Below are positions 24,348 to 32,800 of a DNA stretch of 64,000 bases, one piece after another. Under the pieces are notes generated by a model. The model was given only the letters and a program-made list of their open reading frames with translations, was not told the origin of the DNA and did no database searches. Positions within the stretch are counted from its first letter, which is position 1. Every line of letters starts with the position of its first letter. The translations under genes were made by a program, and so were the position numbers. Origin of the DNA: Trujillonella humicola (lineage in GTDB: Bacteria; Actinomycetota; Actinomycetes; Mycobacteriales; Geodermatophilaceae); NCBI RefSeq assembly GCF_046233715.1, contig NZ_JBJNRJ010000012.1, forward strand, positions 42,988 to 106,987, read 5' to 3'.

Positions 24348-25326
24348 GCAGCAGCACCTTGCCGACGTGCTCGCTGGCCTCCACCACCCGGTGCGCCTCG
24401 GCCGCGCGGGACATGGGCAGCCGGCGGTCCACGATCGGCCGGACGACGCCCCGCTCGACGTCGGGCCACACGTCGTGCCGCACCGCCGCGACGATCTCCG
24501 CCTTCCCCCCGGGGCCCTCGGCCGGCCGGGACCGCAGCGTCGTGGCGTGCACCGCGCCGCGCTTGCGCATCAGCTTCCCGAGGTCCAGCTCGGCCTTCGT
24601 GCCGCCCTGCATTCCGATGCACACCAGCCGCCCGCCGGTGGCGAGGACGTCGACGTTGCGGGCCAGGTACTTGGCGCCCATGTTGTCCAGGACGACGTCG
24701 ACCCCGGCGCCGTCGGTCTCCTCGCGGACCCGCTCGACGAAGTCCTCGTCGCGGTAGTTGATGGACACGTCGGCGCCCAGTTCCCGGCAGACGCCGAGCT
24801 TGGCGGGGGTGCCGGCGGTGGTGAGCACCCGGGCACCGGCTCGGGCGGCCAGCTGGATCGCCATCGTGCCGATGCCGCTGGAGCCGCCGTGCACCAGGAA
24901 GGACTCGCCGCGGCGCAGGCCGGCCAGCAGGAACACGTTGGACCAGACCGTGCACACGACCTCGGGCAGGGCAGCGGCGGTGGCCAGCTCCACGCCGGCC
25001 GGCCGGGGCAGCAGCTGCCCGGCGGGGACGGCGACCCGCTCGGCGTACCCGCCGCCGGCCAGCAGCGCGCACACCTCGTCGCCGACCCGCCAGCCCGTCA
25101 CGCCGGCGCCCACCTCGCTGACGATCCCGCTGCACTCCAGGCCCAGCACCTCGCTCGCCCCGGGCGGGGGCGGGTAGAGGCCCTGCCGCTGCAGGAGGTC
25201 GGCCCGGTTCACCGCGGTCGCGACGACGTCGACGACCACCTCACCCGGACCGCACACCGGGTCGGGGACCTCGCCCCAGCCCATGACCTCGGGACCGCCG
25301 GATCCGTCCAGGGTGACCGCGCGCAT
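24334..25326 (-). CDS. NAD(P)H quinone oxidoreductase, PIG3 type
   Basis: A 330-residue zinc-free medium-chain reductase. The N-terminal GroES-like fold (about 1-125) holds AVNRADLLQRQGLYPPPPGASEVLGLECSG, typical of the PIG3/TIGR02824 group. The Rossmann half has HGGSSGIGTMAIQLAARAGARVLTT (NADPH site, about 143-167) and DVVLDNMGAKYLARN. The family reduces quinones one or two electrons at a time and may protect against oxidative stress. The stop codon TCA 24334-24336 lies in the element's right border repeat, so the insertion left the gene whole. It is divergent from the gene at 25446. Confidence 0.93.
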   Translation of the reverse strand: MRAVTLDGSGGPEVMGWGEVPDPVCGPGEVVVDVVATAVNRADLLQRQGLYPPPPGASEVLGLECSGIVSEVGAGVTGWRVGDEVCALLAGGGYAERVAVPAGQLLPRPAGVELATAAALPEVVCTVWSNVFLLAGLRRGESFLVHGGSSGIGTMAIQLAARAGARVLTTAGTPAKLGVCRELGADVSINYRDEDFVERVREETDGAGVDVVLDNMGAKYLARNVDVLATGGRLVCIGMQGGTKAELDLGKLMRKRGAVHATTLRSRPAEGPGGKAEIVAAVRHDVWPDVERGVVRPIVDRRLPMSRAAEAHRVVEASEHVGKVLLLTES

Positions 25327-25445
25327 GCCCCGACCCTAGAAGGACCCCGGTGCCCCCACCGCTCGCGGACTCGCGGGACCGGCCGCGGGGGACGTGCAAG
25401 GCAGGTGCAAGCCCGTCACCAGCGTCCCCGGCCACCGTCTGGGCC

Positions 25446-26084
25446 ATGACGACGACGCTCACCGCCCGCCCCGACGCCCCGCCGGCCGTGGTGCCGGACG
25501 CCGCTCCCGCCCGGCCCGCCGGCCGCCCCGCGACGGCGCCGCCGGCGGCGGCCCTCTGCCCGATCGAGCTGCGCGCCCTGCGCAGCGGTGCGCGCCTGCT
25601 GGCCGATGCGCTCACCGGCATCGCGCTCGACGATCCCTGCGACCGCGACCGGCAGCGCGCCGTCCGGGAGGTGGCCCGTCTCGTGCTCGGCGGCGTGCAC
25701 GCCGCGGCCGGCCGCCTGGCCGACGGGGACGTCGACGCGGCCGCCGTCCGCGTCCGGGCCGCGCTGGCCACGTTCGGGCACGACGTGAGCGCCGGCGCAC
25801 CGGCGCTGGCGATGGCGTGCACCGCGCTGGCCGACCGGCTCGACGCGCTCGCGGCGTCGGGTGCCGGGCACGAGCACGGGTGGCGGGCCTCGCCGCTGGT
25901 GTGCGAGCGCCGCGTGCGGGCCGCCGCGGGGCTCCCGGCGCGGTCGGTGGTGCCCTGGTTCCTCGACGCGGCGCGGGCGGACGAGCGGATGGCGCTGGTG
26001 CGCGACGGCTCGTCCCGCCTGCGCCTGGCCCTGCGGTCCGGCGAGGAGCGCCACCGGCGGACCGTGGCGCTCGTCCGCGGATGA
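25446..26084 (+). CDS. Hypothetical helical protein
   Basis: A 212-residue protein I do not recognise. A Pro/Ala-rich N-terminal stretch (about 1-35) precedes a predicted mostly helical body (CPIELRALRSGARLLADALTGIAL, VREVARLVLGGVHAAAGRLADGD, AGAPALAMACTALADRLDALAASG). The C-terminal part is Arg-rich. No signal peptide, membrane span or metal motif is obvious, though a His pair (GHEHG) stands near residue 140. Codon use matches the neighbours. ATG 25446 opens 119 bases from the divergent oxidoreductase. The stop codon lies in the first of two 24-base tandem repeats. Confidence 0.6.
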   Translation: MTTTLTARPDAPPAVVPDAAPARPAGRPATAPPAAALCPIELRALRSGARLLADALTGIALDDPCDRDRQRAVREVARLVLGGVHAAAGRLADGDVDAAAVRVRAALATFGHDVSAGAPALAMACTALADRLDALAASGAGHEHGWRASPLVCERRVRAAAGLPARSVVPWFLDAARADERMALVRDGSSRLRLALRSGEERHRRTVALVRG

Positions 26085-26112
26085 GCGTCCGTGGCGCTCG
26101 TCGGCGGATGAG
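26062..26112. repeat. Two-unit tandem repeat
   Basis: A 24-base unit (26062-26085 and 26089-26112, one mismatch, period 27) spans the stop codon of the hypothetical gene and runs into the non-coding spacer before the acyl-CoA ligase gene. Probably a local duplication. The rest of the spacer to 26214 shows nothing recognisable. Confidence 0.7.
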
Positions 26113-26214
26113 CCGACGCGCACGGCGGCACCACGGGGGCCGCCGGGGCGCGCCGTCGTCCGGCACGGACGCCGGCCGAAAGCGCAGGTCGTCCGCGCTC
26201 CCGGCCCCGCCGCG

Positions 26215-27813
26215 TCAGGCCCGGGCCTTCAGGTCCTTGCGCAGGATTTTCCCGGCCGCCGACTTCGGCACCTGCTCGATGAACTCGACGAACCGGATCT
26301 TCTTGTGCGGGGCGACGCGCTCGCTCATGTAGGCCATGACGGCGTCCTCGGTGAGCTCGGAGCCCGGGGTGCGGACGACGAACGCCTTGGGCAGCTCCTC
26401 GCCGCTCTCCTCGTCCTTGACGCCGATGACGGCCGCGTCGGCGATCTCCGCGTGGCCGATCAGCACGGCCTCCAGCTCCGCGGGAGCCACCTGGTAGCCC
26501 TTGTACTTGATGAGCTCCTTGACGCGGTCGACGACCGTGGACCGGCCGTGCTCGTCGACGACGGCGACGTCGCCGGTGTGCAGCCAGCCGTCCCCGTCGA
26601 GGGTGGCCGCCGTGGCGTCGGGGTTGTTGAGGTAGCCCTTCATCACCTGCGGCCCGCGGACCCACAGCTCGCCCCGCTCGCCGGGCGCGGCGTCCTCGCC
26701 GGTGGCCGGGTCGATCAGGCGGCACTCGGTGTTCGGCACGGCGTAGCCCACCGACCCCTTCGGCACCTCGTCGGCGACGCCCGGCGGCTCCTTGCCGTGG
26801 TCGGGCGTGGTGTGCGAGACGGGGGAGAGCTCGGTCATGCCGTAGCCCTGCGCCACCGTCACGCCGTCGGGGTTCCCCTTGCGCAGCCGCTCCTGGGCGG
26901 CGTTGGCCAGCCCCTCGTCCAGCGGGGCCGCGCCGGACAGGATCGACGTCAGCGACGACAGGTCGAACTGGTCGACCAGCGGGTGCTTGGCCAGGGCCAG
27001 CAGGATCGGCGGCGCCACGAACGCCCGGGTGATCTTCTGGTCCTGCATCGTGCGGAGGAAGTCCTCCAGGTCGAAGCGCGGCAGCGTCACCACGGCCCCG
27101 CCCCACGCCAGACCCTGGTTCATCAGGACCGTCAGGCCGTAGATGTGGAAGAACGGCAGGACGGCGATGATCCGCTCGTCCTCGCCCAGGGCGATCAGCG
27201 GGCGGCACTGGGCGACGTTGGCCACCAGGTTGCGGTGGGTCAGCATGACGCCCTTGGGCAGCCCGGTCGTCCCGCTGGAGTAGGGGAGCGCGACCAGGTC
27301 CTCGGCCGGGTCGATGTCCACCTGCACCGAGGGCGCCTCGCCGCCGAGCAGGTCGAGCATGCCGGCGTGGCCCTCCATGCCGTCGAGGACGATCACCTCG
27401 TCGACCGGGGACTTCTCCACGGCCGCGCCCGCACGGTCCATGAACAGCGAGATCGTGATGAGGACCTTCGCCCCGGAGTCCTTCAGCTGGAAGGCGATCT
27501 CGTCGGGCGTGTACAGCGAGTTGATCGGCGACATGACGCAGCCCGCGGCGGCGATGCCGTGGAACACCACCGGGAACCAGGGGGTGTTCGGGCAGAAGAC
27601 GGCGACGACGTCGCCCTTGCGCAGGCCGCGCGCGTGCAGGTTCGCCGCGACGCGGTCGACGTACGCGGCCAGCTGACCGTGGGTGATGATGTCGCCCTTG
27701 AGCCCGTCGATCAGGGCGGGGGCGTCGGGCCGCTCGCGGCCGGCCGCCAGGACGAACTGCGGCACGGACAGGTCCGGGATCTCGACGTCGGGATACGGGC
27801 TCCGCAGGGCCAC
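26215..27813 (-). CDS. 4-coumarate-CoA ligase-like AMP-binding enzyme
   Basis: An ATP-dependent acyl-CoA synthetase of the ANL superfamily, 532 residues, activating an aryl or fatty acid through an acyl-AMP. Signatures in order: YSSGTTGLPKGVMLTH (P-loop, about 180), GYGMTELSPV (about 323), HTGDVAVVDEHG with the ATP-binding Asp (about 412), DRVKELIKYKGYQVAPAELE hinge (about 430) and PKSAAGKILRKDLKARA, whose Lys closes the adenylation site. Closest in pattern to plant-type 4CL homologues of actinobacteria. GTG start at 27813 with AGGAGG just upstream. A PaaI-type thioesterase gene lies upstream on the same strand, so acid activation and hydrolysis genes are paired. Substrate unknown. Confidence 0.92.
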   Translation of the reverse strand: MALRSPYPDVEIPDLSVPQFVLAAGRERPDAPALIDGLKGDIITHGQLAAYVDRVAANLHARGLRKGDVVAVFCPNTPWFPVVFHGIAAAGCVMSPINSLYTPDEIAFQLKDSGAKVLITISLFMDRAGAAVEKSPVDEVIVLDGMEGHAGMLDLLGGEAPSVQVDIDPAEDLVALPYSSGTTGLPKGVMLTHRNLVANVAQCRPLIALGEDERIIAVLPFFHIYGLTVLMNQGLAWGGAVVTLPRFDLEDFLRTMQDQKITRAFVAPPILLALAKHPLVDQFDLSSLTSILSGAAPLDEGLANAAQERLRKGNPDGVTVAQGYGMTELSPVSHTTPDHGKEPPGVADEVPKGSVGYAVPNTECRLIDPATGEDAAPGERGELWVRGPQVMKGYLNNPDATAATLDGDGWLHTGDVAVVDEHGRSTVVDRVKELIKYKGYQVAPAELEAVLIGHAEIADAAVIGVKDEESGEELPKAFVVRTPGSELTEDAVMAYMSERVAPHKKIRFVEFIEQVPKSAAGKILRKDLKARA

Positions 27814-27892
27814 GTGGCCTCCTCTTCCTGTGCAGGTGTGGCGTCAGTCTCACACCGCTGACGCTCCGTGGCCCACGCGGGTTCCCGATCGC

Positions 27893-28312
27893 CTAGCGGG
27901 GCCAGAGGACCGACTGGGTGCAGCGGAACAGCGCCAGCGTCCGGTCGCCGGCGGTGACGACGGCGTCCCACACCTGCGTCGTCCGCCCGGCGTGCGCGTT
28001 GGTGGCCACGCAGTCCAGCCGCCCCTCCCGGGCGGTGCCCAGGTGGTTGCTCTTCAGCTCGATGGTGGTGAAGCCGGTGGCCCCCTCCGGCAGCAGCGCG
28101 CGGGTGGGCAGCCCGCAGCTGGTGTCGGCGAGGGTGACGACGGTTCCGGCGTGCAGGTAGCCGTTGGGGGCCAGCAGCTCGGGGCGGACGTCGAGGTGGC
28201 TGGTCAGCCGACCGCGCTCGTGGGTGTCGACCACGATGCCCAGCAGCCCCGGCAGGGTGCCCGGGAGGAGGGCGTTCAGCTCGTCGGCGGTGAGGAACCC
28301 GGTGGCGGACAC
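27893..28312 (-). CDS. PaaI-type hotdog thioesterase
   Basis: A 139-residue hotdog-fold enzyme hydrolysing aryl- or acyl-CoA esters. Visible: LAPNGYLHAGTVVTLADTSCGLPTRALLP, where the HAGTVVTLAD segment carries the catalytic acid on the central helix, and GFTTIELKSNHLGTAREGRLDCVATNAHAGRTTQVWDAVV for the CoA-binding sheet. GTG 28312 is preferred, with GGAG about 14 bases upstream; the frame stays open to 28351. It precedes the acyl-CoA ligase gene by 80 bases on the same strand and follows folP across a hairpin. Confidence 0.88.
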   Translation of the reverse strand: MSATGFLTADELNALLPGTLPGLLGIVVDTHERGRLTSHLDVRPELLAPNGYLHAGTVVTLADTSCGLPTRALLPEGATGFTTIELKSNHLGTAREGRLDCVATNAHAGRTTQVWDAVVTAGDRTLALFRCTQSVLWPR

Positions 28313-28354
28313 GACCGGGAACCTAGCTCCGGCCCGGCCGGGCGGCCGCACCGA

Positions 28355-28424
28355 GGCACTGCCGCGTTCCCGGTCCGGGTGCCGCGTCGCAGCGCGGCAC
28401 CGGAGTCCGCGACGCGGCAGTGCC
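28355..28424. terminator. Large nested hairpin after folP
   Basis: GGCACTGCCGCGT (28355-28367) pairs with 28412-28424, and an inner near-perfect stem sits within the loop, giving a 70-base cruciform. It lies between the folP stop and the thioesterase start on the minus strand. No T-tract. Confidence 0.65.
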
Positions 28425-28453
28425 GCCGTGCGGGAGGCCGGGACCCCCCGCCC

Positions 28454-29314
28454 TCAGGCCAGGCCGCGGACCGTCCGGACGGGCGGCCGGTCGCCGCGGA
28501 TCGACGCCACCATGTCCAGCGTCTGACGGGTGGGGGCGACGTCGTGCGCGCGGAACACCCGCGCTCCCAGCCAGGCGCTGACGGCGGTCGTCGCCAGGGT
28601 GCCGGTCAACCGCTGGTCCAGGACGACGTCGAGGGTCTCGCCGACGAAGTCCTTGTTGGACAGCGCCACGAGCACCGGCCAGCCGGTGCCGACGAGCTCG
28701 CCCAGCCGGCGGGTGGCCTCCAGCGAGTGCCGGGTGTTCTTGCCGAAGTCGTGGCCGGGGTCGACCAGGACCCGCTCGGGGTCCACGCCGGCGGCCACGG
28801 CGGCCTGCGCCAGCGCCGTCGTCCGCGCGACGATGTCGGCGACGACGTCGTCGTAGGCCACCCGGTGCGGCCGGGTACGCGGCGGCAGCCCGCCGGCGTG
28901 GGTGCAGACGATCCCCGCGCCGGCCTCGGCGGCGACGACGGCGAGCTCCGGGTCGACCCCGCCCCAGGCGTCGTTGACCACGTCGGCGCCGGCGGCCAGC
29001 ACCTCGCGGGCGACCTCGGCCCGCCAGGTGTCGATGGAGATCGGCAGCGTCGGGTGCGCGGCGCGGATGGCTGCCACGAGGTCGACGGTGCGGCGGATCT
29101 CCTCCGCGGCGTCGACCTCCTCGCCCGGCGCGGCCTTGACCCCGCCGACGTCCACCATGTCCGCGCCCTCGGCGACCACCCGGTCCACCCGCTCGACGGC
29201 CCGGGCCAGCTCGTAGGTGGCGCCCCGGTCGTAGAACGAGTCCGGCGTGCGGTTGACGATCGCCATGACGACCAGGTGGCCGTCGGGCACGTCGAGCGAG
29301 CCGATGCGGAGCAA
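28454..29314 (-). CDS. folP2: Dihydropteroate synthase-like protein (FolP2 type)
   Basis: A 286-residue TIM barrel of the pterin-binding family. It contains VMAIVNRTPDSFYDRGATYELARAVERVD, DVGGVKAAPGEEVDAAEEIRR, PISIDTWRAEVAREVLAAGADVVNDAWGG and VDPGHDFGKNTRHS. The MAIVNRTPDSFYD form, rather than the usual V-N-V-TPDSF-SDGG, is typical of mycobacterial FolP2, whose dihydropteroate synthase activity is reported absent, so a folate role is uncertain. The start is a TTG at 29314 with GGAGG six bases ahead; no ATG or GTG fits the N-terminus LLRIGSLDVPDGH. Divergent from the MaoC gene. Confidence 0.85.
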   Translation of the reverse strand: MLRIGSLDVPDGHLVVMAIVNRTPDSFYDRGATYELARAVERVDRVVAEGADMVDVGGVKAAPGEEVDAAEEIRRTVDLVAAIRAAHPTLPISIDTWRAEVAREVLAAGADVVNDAWGGVDPELAVVAAEAGAGIVCTHAGGLPPRTRPHRVAYDDVVADIVARTTALAQAAVAAGVDPERVLVDPGHDFGKNTRHSLEATRRLGELVGTGWPVLVALSNKDFVGETLDVVLDQRLTGTLATTAVSAWLGARVFRAHDVAPTRQTLDMVASIRGDRPPVRTVRGLA

Positions 29315-29384
29315 CCCGTTCCTCCCTCGCCCGAGCCGGTGTGGTGGAGTTCGCCAACGTAGTCGAGTCGGAGGGACGGGACAG

Positions 29385-29846
29385 ATGGCGCAGACGGTTG
29401 TCGAGGGCATCGAGGGCGTGCAGGGCCTCGTCGGCCAGCACATGGGCTACAGCGAGTGGGTGACCGTCACCCAGGAGCAGGTGAACCAGTTCGCCGAGGC
29501 CACCGGTGACCACCAGTGGATCCACGTCGACCCCGAGCGGGCCAAGGCCGAGAGCCCGTTCGGCGGGCCGATCGCGCACGGCTACCTGACGCTGTCGCTG
29601 GTCCCGAGCCTGCTCCCGCAGATCGTGGACATGCAGGGCTTCCGGATGGGCGTGAACTACGGCACCGAGAAGGTGCGCTTCCCCTCGCCGGTGCCGGTGG
29701 GGGCCCGGGTGCGCGCCGGCGCGACCCTCGCCGCGGCCACGCCGTTCGACGGCGGCATCCAGGTGAACATCGACGTCACGATCGAGATCGAGGGCGGCAG
29801 CAAGCCGGCGATGGTCGCGACCGTCGTCTACCGCCGCTACCTCTGA
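29385..29846 (+). CDS. MaoC-like enoyl-CoA hydratase
   Basis: A 153-residue single hotdog domain of the (R)-specific enoyl-CoA hydratase type: SEWVTVTQEQVNQFAEATGDHQWIHVDPERAKAESPFGGPIAHGYLTLSLVP carries the catalytic Asp/His pair (GDHQWIH), and NYGTEKVRFPSPVPVGARVR forms the back of the acyl tunnel. It hydrates trans-2-enoyl-CoA in beta-oxidation or feeds related pathways. ATG 29385 has GGAGGGA about ten bases upstream. A 23-bp hairpin separates its 3' end from the convergent serine hydrolase gene. Acyl-chain preference unknown. Confidence 0.92.
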   Translation: MAQTVVEGIEGVQGLVGQHMGYSEWVTVTQEQVNQFAEATGDHQWIHVDPERAKAESPFGGPIAHGYLTLSLVPSLLPQIVDMQGFRMGVNYGTEKVRFPSPVPVGARVRAGATLAAATPFDGGIQVNIDVTIEIEGGSKPAMVATVVYRRYL

Positions 29847-29899
29847 ACGGTGTGGAGGAGATCCGTGGGAGTGACGCCCACGGATCTCCTCCACACCGT
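29847..29899. terminator. 23-bp perfect hairpin between convergent genes
   Basis: Arms at 29847-29869 and 29877-29899 are perfectly complementary with a seven-base loop. It fills the whole gap between two stop codons and should terminate both transcripts. No T-tract. Confidence 0.8.
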
Positions 29900-31140
29900 C
29901 ACACCAGCGCCTGGTGGACCAGCGAGCGCAGGTAGGGCCGGATCGGCAGCGTGCTCGAGGGCAGCAGCTGCGTGTAGAAGGTGACCGTCAGGTCCTCGAC
30001 CGGGTCCACGAAGAACGTCGTGGACGCCGCCCCGCCCCAGCTGTACTCGCCGGGGCTGGCGACGACGCCGTAGCGGACCGGGTCGATCACCATCGAGAAG
30101 CCGAGCCCGAAGCCGACCCCGCGCAGCGGCGTCTCGGCGTACAGCGGTCGGCCGAAGGTCTCCAGGTCCTGGCCGCCGGGCAGGTGGTTGCGGACCATGT
30201 GCGCCAGCGTCCGCGTGCCCAGCACCCGACCGCCGTCGTACGCGCCGCCGCGGCGCAGGCACTCGACGAAGCGCAGGTAGTCGGCCGCGGTCGAGACGAG
30301 CCCGCCACCGCCGGAGAGGAACGCCGGCTTCCGGTGCGCGGCGGCGCCGGCCGCCTCGAGCGGCGCGAAGGTGGGCTCCGGCTCGCCGGGGACGGCGCCG
30401 TAGAGCACCGCCAGCGAGTCGGGGTCGTCGCCGGGGCGGAGCCCGAACGAGGTCTCGGTCATGCCCAGCGGGGTGAACACCCGCTCGGCGAACACCTCGT
30501 CCAGGGGCTTGCCGGCCCAGATCTCGACCAGCCGGCCGAGCACGTCGGTGGAGACGCCGTAGTTCCACTCGCTGCCCGGCTGGAACACCAGCGGCAGCTC
30601 CGCCCACTGCCGGCAGACCTCGGCCGAGTCGGCGCCCGGCGGGGTGCCGAAGCCGTGCTCGGCGGCGCGGTACATGGCGTCGACCGGGTGCGCCTCGTGG
30701 AAGCCGTAGGTGAGCCCGGAGGTGTGGGTGAGCAGGTGCCACACGCGGATCGGCTCGACCTGCGGGGCGGTGACCGGTCGGGTCGCCGAGCCGGCCACGT
30801 AGACGCGGGTCCCGGCGAACTCCGGCAGCCAGCGGCTGATCGGGTCGGTCAGCTGGAAGGCGCCCTCCTCGTACAGCGACATCGCCGCCACCGAGGTGAT
30901 CGGCTTGGTCATCGAGTAGATGCGCCAGCGGGTGCCGTCGGTGACCGGCAGGCCGCGCTCGACGTCCCGCCGGCCGGAGCGGCCCACGTGCGCCAGCCGC
31001 CCGTGCCGGGCGACCGTCACGAGGAAGCCGGGCAGGCGGCCCTCGTCGACGAACCGGGCCAGCCGGTGGTCCAGTCGGGACAGCCGTGCGGCGTCGAGGC
31101 CCACCTCGGCGGGGTCGGCGTCCACCGTCAGCTCCGTCAC
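29899..31140 (-). CDS. Beta-lactamase-related serine hydrolase
   Basis: A 413-residue protein with the class C beta-lactamase/DD-peptidase fold. The nucleophile motif SxxK appears as IYSMTKPITSVAAM (Ser near residue 76) and the second motif as NYGVS (Tyr near 193). A Gly-rich segment FLSGGGGLVSTAADYLRF follows, with SWGGAASTTFFVDP near the C-terminus in place of the KTG strand. No signal peptide, so it is likely a cytoplasmic esterase of the EstB type rather than a resistance enzyme. The frame begins at the GTG of VTELTVDADPAEVGLD. Upstream is the HU gene, separated by a hairpin. Confidence 0.9.
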   Translation of the reverse strand: MTELTVDADPAEVGLDAARLSRLDHRLARFVDEGRLPGFLVTVARHGRLAHVGRSGRRDVERGLPVTDGTRWRIYSMTKPITSVAAMSLYEEGAFQLTDPISRWLPEFAGTRVYVAGSATRPVTAPQVEPIRVWHLLTHTSGLTYGFHEAHPVDAMYRAAEHGFGTPPGADSAEVCRQWAELPLVFQPGSEWNYGVSTDVLGRLVEIWAGKPLDEVFAERVFTPLGMTETSFGLRPGDDPDSLAVLYGAVPGEPEPTFAPLEAAGAAAHRKPAFLSGGGGLVSTAADYLRFVECLRRGGAYDGGRVLGTRTLAHMVRNHLPGGQDLETFGRPLYAETPLRGVGFGLGFSMVIDPVRYGVVASPGEYSWGGAASTTFFVDPVEDLTVTFYTQLLPSSTLPIRPYLRSLVHQALV

Positions 31141-31183
31141 GCGGTCTCCCTCCGCACGCCGTCGTCCTCCCTCACCGCGGCGC

Positions 31184-31215
31184 GTCCTCCCCCACCGTGT
31201 GCGGTGGGGGAGGAC
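31184..31215. terminator. Hairpin after the HU gene
   Basis: GTCCTCCCCCACCG (31184-31197) pairs perfectly with 31202-31215 around a four-base loop. It lies between the HU stop and the serine hydrolase start, both minus strand. A partial second copy of the left arm lies at 31163-31178. No T-tract. Confidence 0.7.
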
Positions 31216-31285
31216 GACGCACGTCGGCCCCCGTGCCGGGGCCCGCCGCGAGCGTGCGAGCGGTGGGGAGCACGGGGGTCCTCAC

Positions 31286-31570
31286 TCAGACCGGGACGCT
31301 GCTGGCGGCCTTCTTGAGGTTCGAGCCGGCGGACACCTTGACGGTGTTCGCGGCCGGGATCTCGATCGACTCGCCGGTCTGCGGGTTGCGGCCGGTGCGG
31401 GCGGAGCGCTGCGAGCGCTCGACGGTCAGCAGGCCGGAGATGGTGACCTTGTCGCCGCGGGTGATGGCGTCGACGAGCTCCTCCTGGAGCCCGGCGAGCA
31501 CCGAGTCGACGGTCGCGGAGGGCACGTCGGCGCGCTTGGCGATGGCAGAGACGAGTTCGGCCTTGTTCAC
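31286..31570 (-). CDS. hup: HU family DNA-binding protein
   Basis: A 94-residue nucleoid protein: (M)NKAELVSAIAKRADVPSATVDSVLAGLQEELVDAI at the dimer helices, GDKVTISGLLTVERSQRSARTGRNPQTGESIEIPA with the DNA-gripping arm, and NTVKVSAGSNLKKAA. The long Lys/Arg-Ala-Pro tail of mycobacterial and streptomycete HupB/HupS is absent, so this is the short HU form. GTG 31570 has GAGAGGA upstream; the frame stays open beyond but lacks HU sequence. HU dimers bend and compact DNA. Divergent from the aldo/keto reductase gene, with 234 bases between them holding both promoters. Confidence 0.95.
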   Translation of the reverse strand: MNKAELVSAIAKRADVPSATVDSVLAGLQEELVDAITRGDKVTISGLLTVERSQRSARTGRNPQTGESIEIPAANTVKVSAGSNLKKAASSVPV

Positions 31571-31804
31571 GGGGGTCCTCTCGAGTGGGGTGTGGCCGGC
31601 ACCGGTGTCGGCGTCCGGTCGGTACGGACGGTTCCGTCTCCTCGCCGGACGAGCCGGGAGTGGCGGACCGGGAGCGCACGTTGCCATGTCTGCCCGGAAT
31701 CCCGCCACTGTGGGGGGTCCGCAGGGGGTGCGCGGGGGATGCGCAGCCCCGCAGGTCACAGCCGTCCCAGGGCGTCGGGGCACACCCCCACCTACGGTGG
31801 GCGG

Positions 31805-32667
31805 GTGCCCCAGCTGCCCCGGACCGACCTCGTCGTCGGCGACCTGTGCCTCGGTGCCAACGTCTTCGGGTGGACGGCGGACGAGCCGACGTCGCACGCC
31901 CTGCTCGACCGGTTCGTCGACGCGGTGCCCGGCACGCAGCTGGCCATGGTCGACACCGCCGAGATGTACGGCGACGGCCGGTCCGAGCAGATCCTGGGAG
32001 CGTGGCTGGCGGCCGGCGGGCGGCGCGACCGGGTGGTCGTGGCGACGAAGGCCTCACCGGGCCGCAAGGAGCGCCCGCTGTCGGCCGCCGAGATCCGGGC
32101 CGCCGCCGAGCGCTCGCTGGCCAACCTGCGCACCGACCGGATCGACGTCTACTACGCCCACTACGACGACGACGGCACGCCGCTGGAGGAGACGCTGCAG
32201 GCCTTCGACGACCTCGTGCAGGCCGGCACGGTCCGCTACGCCGCGGCGTCCAACTACTCCGCGGCCCGGCTCACCGAGGCGCTGGACACCGCGGAGCGGC
32301 TCGGCGTGACCGGCTACGTGGCGCTGCAGCCGCACTACAACCTGGTGGAGCGGGCGGTCTACGAGGACGGCCTGCGCGACGTCGTCGCCGGCGCCGGACT
32401 GGGCTGCTTCCCCTACTTCGGGCTGGCCAAGGGCTTCCTCACCGGCAAGTACCGGGCGGGGGAGCGGGTCGACTCGCCGCGGGCGCGGGGTGCGGCCGCC
32501 TACGTCGGCGAGCGGGGCGACCGGGTGCTCGAGGCGCTGGCGCAGGTCGCCGGCGCGCACGGCGTCCCCCCGGCCGCGGTGGCCCTGCGCTGGCTGGCCG
32601 ACCTGCTGCCGATGCTCGACCTCGCGCTCACCGACGAGGAGCGCACGCTGCTGACCGACGCGTCGGC

Positions 32668-32671
<4 letters not shown>
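31805..32671 (+). CDS. Aldo/keto reductase with internal C-terminal deletion
   Basis: A 288-residue (beta/alpha)8 oxidoreductase. Catalytic residues are visible: the Asp and Tyr of MVDTAEMYGDGRSEQILG, the Lys of VVVATKAS and the His of IDVYYAHYDDDGTPLEETL. Towards the end the family normally reads A-L-x-WL, then about 20 residues including an IASAR-type segment that binds the NADPH adenosine phosphate, then a LLxAL helix. Here VALRWLA runs directly into DLLPMLDLALT, so that segment is missing in frame. The enzyme may be inactive or altered in cofactor use. GTG 31805 start. The stop codon sits in the arm of an inverted repeat next to a G/C homopolymer tract. Confidence 0.85.

Positions 32672-32796
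<125 letters not shown>

Positions 32797-32800
<4 letters not shown>

Noticed and set aside
29899..31140. Beta-lactamase resistance gene
   Set aside because: The SxxK and Tyr motifs are present, but there is no signal peptide and no clear KTG; the pattern fits an esterase-type serine hydrolase.
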